Source of the DNA: Chitinophagaceae bacterium
GTDB lineage: Bacteria; Bacteroidota; Bacteroidia; Chitinophagales; Chitinophagaceae
Direction: 5' to 3'
Assembly (NCBI GenBank): GCA_016787065.1
Contig: JAEUVD010000002.1
Span: 124,001-188,000 of the forward strand
Length of the DNA stretch: 64,000 nt
A program made the position numbers and the translations under genes. Below are positions 61,458 to 64,000 of this stretch, one piece after another. The number at the start of each line of letters is the position of its first letter. Within the stretch, counting starts at the first letter, position 1. Under the pieces are notes generated by a model that saw only the letters and a program-made list of their open reading frames with translations, ran no database searches and was not told where the DNA came from.

Positions 61458-61865
61458 ATGAATTTAGTAGATAGTAAGATAATTGCCATTGATTTTGATG
61501 GAACCATTGTAGAAGACCGATATCCCGAAATTGGCCCGGCTAAAATTTTTGCCTTTGAAACCTTACAACGATTAAAAAACGATGGGCATAAACTTATTCT
61601 CTGGACTTACCGCACGGGCCGTGAGTTAGACGAAGCTGTGGCTTTTTGCAGAAACAATCAACTTGAATTTCATGCGGTTAATAAAAGTCTTTATGAAGAG
61701 GAAGGTTCCGAAAATACCCCTCGAAAAATTCATGCCGATTTATTTATTGACGATCGTAATATAGGTGGTTTCCCGGGTTGGGGCAAAATTTACCAGATGC
61801 TTTGGAATGAAACGGCTCCAGAGCCTCCAAAGAAAAAAGGCTTTTTCGGATTGGGCAAGCGCTAA
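61458..61865 (+). CDS. HAD-family phosphatase, BT0820-like
   Basis: A 135-residue HAD hydrolase without a cap domain. The nucleophile loop is IAIDFDGTIVED (Asp12, Asp14), followed by LILWTYRTGRELDEAV (motif II Thr), KIHADLFIDDRNIGGFPGW (motif IV acidic pair) and a basic C-terminus. Similar small proteins are encoded beside polysaccharide loci in Bacteroidota; the substrate is unknown. It is transcribed away from the antiterminator gene, sharing a 145-base divergent region, and its stop meets the gldC stop head-on. Confidence 0.82.
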   Translation: MNLVDSKIIAIDFDGTIVEDRYPEIGPAKIFAFETLQRLKNDGHKLILWTYRTGRELDEAVAFCRNNQLEFHAVNKSLYEEEGSENTPRKIHADLFIDDRNIGGFPGWGKIYQMLWNETAPEPPKKKGFFGLGKR

Positions 61866-62213
61866 TTAGAGTTGATTTTTCTTCATTTCCTCTTCCATTT
61901 TGGTTTTCAGGTTTCTACCAAATTCACGCATATCGGAAGCAAGTTCCTTTTGATTCGTAGCACGTTCATAGGTGTCGGCCATGGTCATGAGGGTTTGAAA
62001 AAAGAAATCATTCATCTCATCAATCATCATCTTTTTTGTCCATAAGTCAATGCGTAAACAAGCACTTTCATTCTTATCCCAAATACTTAGTAAAAATGCC
62101 TTTGCTTCAGTTGGATTTACTACACCGCCTTCCGCCGCTTGCCAGAAAATTTTTTCAGGAACTTTTTGCTCGTCGAGTTGAACATCCAGTTGTATCGTAG
62201 ATCCTTTTTGCAT
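61866..62213 (-). CDS. gldC: Gliding motility protein GldC
   Basis: A 115-residue cytoplasmic protein. STIQLDVQLDEQKVPEKIFWQA at the N-terminus and LLSIWDKNESACLRIDLWTKKMMIDEMNDFFFQTLMTMADTYERAT match GldC closely. The C-terminus is a charged helix. GldC is encoded by nearly all gliding Bacteroidota but also by non-gliders, so it does not prove motility. A near-match -7 box (CATCTTTG, 62231-62238, minus strand) precedes it. Confidence 0.88.
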   Translation of the reverse strand: MQKGSTIQLDVQLDEQKVPEKIFWQAAEGGVVNPTEAKAFLLSIWDKNESACLRIDLWTKKMMIDEMNDFFFQTLMTMADTYERATNQKELASDMREFGRNLKTKMEEEMKKNQL

Positions 62214-62341
62214 GGTATTTTTTTAGGGCGCAAAGATGTAGAAATTTCAGGAACTCTTGGCAAGATTTCGGCCTATCCTATGGTGAACAGAACTGCCATT
62301 GGGTTAAACAATTTCCGTCAAAAACAAAACCGATGTAAACC

Positions 62342-63100
62342 TTAAACCTTTACTTCAACACCGTGCACTGCTTCTGCAATTTCTTTGATGAGGGTGTTAT
62401 CCTTTTCTATTGCATTCCCAACTACGATAACATCGGCACCTGCCTTACAGTTACGATAGGCCTTCTCAGCATCGCGTATGCCACCGCCAACGATTAATGG
62501 TATTTCAATAGAAGCTGAAACTTTGCTTATCATACCTTCCGAAATTGATTGTCGAGCCCCGCTGCCGGCGTCCATATAAATTACATGCTTACCTAACATT
62601 TCTCCGGCCATAGCGGTACATAACGCTACGTCATCTTTATCGTTCGGAATAGGCTGACTATGGCTCATATAGGAAACCGTTGTTGCCGCACCGCCATCCA
62701 CAACAATATAGCCCGTTGAAATAATTTCTAATCCACTCGCCTTAACCATAGGAGCAGAAACAACATGAGCCCCTATTAACAATTCCGGATTTCTTCCGGA
62801 AATTAGCGATAAATAAAATAAAGCATCGGCATAGCGGCTTACCTGAGCCGGACTACCGGGGAATAAAATAACCGGAATATCAGAATGTGCTTTGAACGAT
62901 TGGATACAAGCATCCAGATGATTTGTTACCATTAAACTACCGCCTACGAAAACGTAATCTACCGCAGCCTCATTGCATTTTTCGGCAATGCTTGCTATTT
63001 GATTTGCATCAACCTTATCAGGATCTATTAATACAGCAAAAGCCTTTTGGTGATGGGCCTTCTTCTGTAGTAAACTTTGATATACTTGTTTCGTTACCAT
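62342..63100 (-). CDS. Geranylgeranylglyceryl/heptaprenylglyceryl phosphate synthase family (PcrB-like)
   Basis: A 252-residue TIM-barrel prenyltransferase that joins glycerol-1-phosphate to a polyprenyl chain. Motifs: FAVLIDPDKVDANQIASIAEKCNEAAVDYVFVGGSL, PVILFPGSPAQVSRYADALFYLSLISGRNPE, GHVIYMDAGSGARQ-type YMDAGSGARQSI, and PLIVGGGIRDAEKAYRNCKAGADVIVVGNAIE. A -7 box at 63113-63120 places the transcript start at about 63106, after the upstream GTG at 63109, so the ATG at 63100 with a very short leader is preferred. The polyprenyl length used is not known for this protein. Confidence 0.92.
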   Translation of the reverse strand: MVTKQVYQSLLQKKAHHQKAFAVLIDPDKVDANQIASIAEKCNEAAVDYVFVGGSLMVTNHLDACIQSFKAHSDIPVILFPGSPAQVSRYADALFYLSLISGRNPELLIGAHVVSAPMVKASGLEIISTGYIVVDGGAATTVSYMSHSQPIPNDKDDVALCTAMAGEMLGKHVIYMDAGSGARQSISEGMISKVSASIEIPLIVGGGIRDAEKAYRNCKAGADVIVVGNAIEKDNTLIKEIAEAVHGVEVKV

Positions 63101-63112
63101 ACCGAACACGGC

Positions 63113-63120
63113 AAATATAA
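63113..63120 (-). promoter_or_regulatory. -7 promoter box for the PcrB-like gene; decides its start
   Basis: TATATTTG on the minus strand, a full TAnnTTTG match, 13 bases before the ATG at 63100. It implies a leader of only a few bases, so translation may be close to leaderless. Confidence 0.5.
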
Positions 63121-63164
63121 AGGATATGCCCCGATCATTCTTGAAAACCTAAAGGCATGTTGAT

Positions 63165-63893
63165 TTACTGTGCTTCAGTTGCTTCCTCGTGCTTTTTCCC
63201 CTTTTTCTTCTTGAAGGTCTTATTCATATTAATACCCAAACCCAGGGTTATCAAATCCCCATTATAATCAAAATTGCGCATGTTATACGGGTTGAAGAAA
63301 TTGTTCAGATATACATTGGTATTAACGGAAACGCCGCCAACGCTTAGTCCGGCAAAAACAGATGGGAAAAAAGTAGAAGTACAATCGCTAAACCAAGCAC
63401 TGTATTTTTCGGTTTTCTTATTGTCGACAAATGTTTTCTTCTTATAATGTACAGCCCAACTAGCGTCGAAGCCGGCTTTAAACCAAGTTTTGCGGTCGGC
63501 ACTATGAATACGAAAACCAAGAGGAAAACCAACCGTATATACGCGATGCTTAAATTTTAAAGTATCGTACTTCGCAATTAAGCCAATGTTTTTTACGTTG
63601 ATGCCGGTGAATACCGAAAAGTTTTTATCTAGCTTGTAATTATAATCAGCGCCAACATTAAAAAAATAACTAAAGCGCGGAATCATTTTTTGGGCAATTG
63701 TTTTACCATTTTTGTCCGTAAAATTAGCACCACTGATATCGCCAAACTGAAATAAGGCGGCTTCTATACCCGAGGTGGTGTAAAAATTTGGGTCGCGATA
63801 ACGATCGTGTTTAGCTCTGAAACTCGATTTAAAATCGGCCTTGACAAGCGTTGAGCTAAGTACAAAACAGGCGAGTAATAATAAATTTTTCAT
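63165..63893 (-). CDS. Secreted outer-membrane beta-barrel-like protein
   Basis: A 242-residue protein. Signal peptide MKNLLLLACFVLSSTLVKA, then alternating hydrophobic/polar beta strands with aromatic girdles (PRFSYFFNVGADYNYKLDKNFSVFTGINVKNIGL, VYTVGFPLGFRIHSAD, WFKAGFDASWAVHYKK, FFPSVFAGLSVGGVSVNTNVYLNNFF, LITLGLGINMNKTF). This fits an 8- to 10-stranded barrel of the OmpA-like/PorT-like type common in Bacteroidota. The Lys/Glu-rich end would lie in the periplasm. No specific family or function is recognised. The stretch 63894-64000 to the window edge shows no gene. Confidence 0.75.
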   Translation of the reverse strand: MKNLLLLACFVLSSTLVKADFKSSFRAKHDRYRDPNFYTTSGIEAALFQFGDISGANFTDKNGKTIAQKMIPRFSYFFNVGADYNYKLDKNFSVFTGINVKNIGLIAKYDTLKFKHRVYTVGFPLGFRIHSADRKTWFKAGFDASWAVHYKKKTFVDNKKTEKYSAWFSDCTSTFFPSVFAGLSVGGVSVNTNVYLNNFFNPYNMRNFDYNGDLITLGLGINMNKTFKKKKGKKHEEATEAQ

Positions 63894-64000
63894 GCGGGCA
63901 AAGTAAGCAAAGTTTGTTGGTGAATTAAAATTTTTATGCCTTTATTACCGCGTTAAACAATGTGTTTTCATGCTTGGAAACAGGCCATTTTTTGTTCAAG

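Noticed and set aside
61458..61865. HAD phosphatase as the missing nonulosonate 9-phosphatase
   Set aside because: It lacks a cap domain, matches the small BT0820-like group, and lies on the opposite strand outside the operon; no link beyond proximity.

Overview
The window reads as chromosomal DNA of a free-living member of the Bacteroidota. Three kinds of evidence point there. Three large secreted proteins end in type IX secretion (T9SS) sorting domains. A GldC gliding-motility protein, an S46 dipeptidyl-peptidase, a heptaprenylglyceryl-phosphate-synthase-like protein and a UpxY-type NusG paralogue are all present. Several genes are preceded by the Bacteroidota -7 box TAnnTTTG. The DNA looks AT-rich. 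I cannot name a genus; Chitinophagales or a relative is a guess from gene content.

Left part (1-21 kb): mostly housekeeping and secreted-protein genes. In order these are the start of a secreted protein overlapping coaX, coaX itself, a stand-alone LON substrate-binding protein, an S46 peptidase, a broken tRNA-guanine-transglycosylase-like gene beside a 16-bp tandem repeat, a comM/YifB ATPase, three T9SS cargo proteins (a small one, a LamG protein and a subtilase), and a lipoprotein with one c-type heme. A leftward group follows: M3 oligopeptidase, fabD, a hydroxyacid dehydrogenase, plsC and a priA cut down to its N-terminal domain.

Central and right part (21.3-61.3 kb): about 40 kb of genes all on the minus strand, mostly overlapping by a few bases or closely spaced, forming one surface-polysaccharide locus. 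It begins at the right with a UpxY-like antiterminator (61312) behind a good -7 box. Next come a CMP-nonulosonate module (NeuA, an inositol-monophosphatase-like phosphatase, and a fusion of a GT42/DUF115-like domain to a NeuB barrel) and a dTDP-3-amino-sugar module (two FdtA/QdtA cupins, acetyltransferase, aminotransferase). After an ABC exporter (Wzm/Wzt with a carbohydrate-binding tail) there is a long run of glycosyltransferases and modifying enzymes with an O-antigen polymerase/ligase-like protein. Then come WecB, RffA, a WecA-like initiating transferase, a CapD-type dehydratase, and finally a Wza-like porin and a Wzc-like tyrosine kinase with a Gly-Tyr repeat tail. An intrinsic terminator sits inside the locus at 27175-27199, so the head antiterminator may be needed for read-through to the Wza/Wzc end.

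Right end (61.4-64 kb): a HAD-family phosphatase, gldC, a PcrB-like prenyl-glyceryl phosphate synthase and a beta-barrel-like secreted protein. The observations I consider most worth checking are the sialyltransferase-like/NeuB fusion, the antiterminator-plus-internal-terminator layout, the mix of ABC and Wza/Wzc export genes without a visible flippase, the truncated priA, and the broken TGT/DpdA-like gene.
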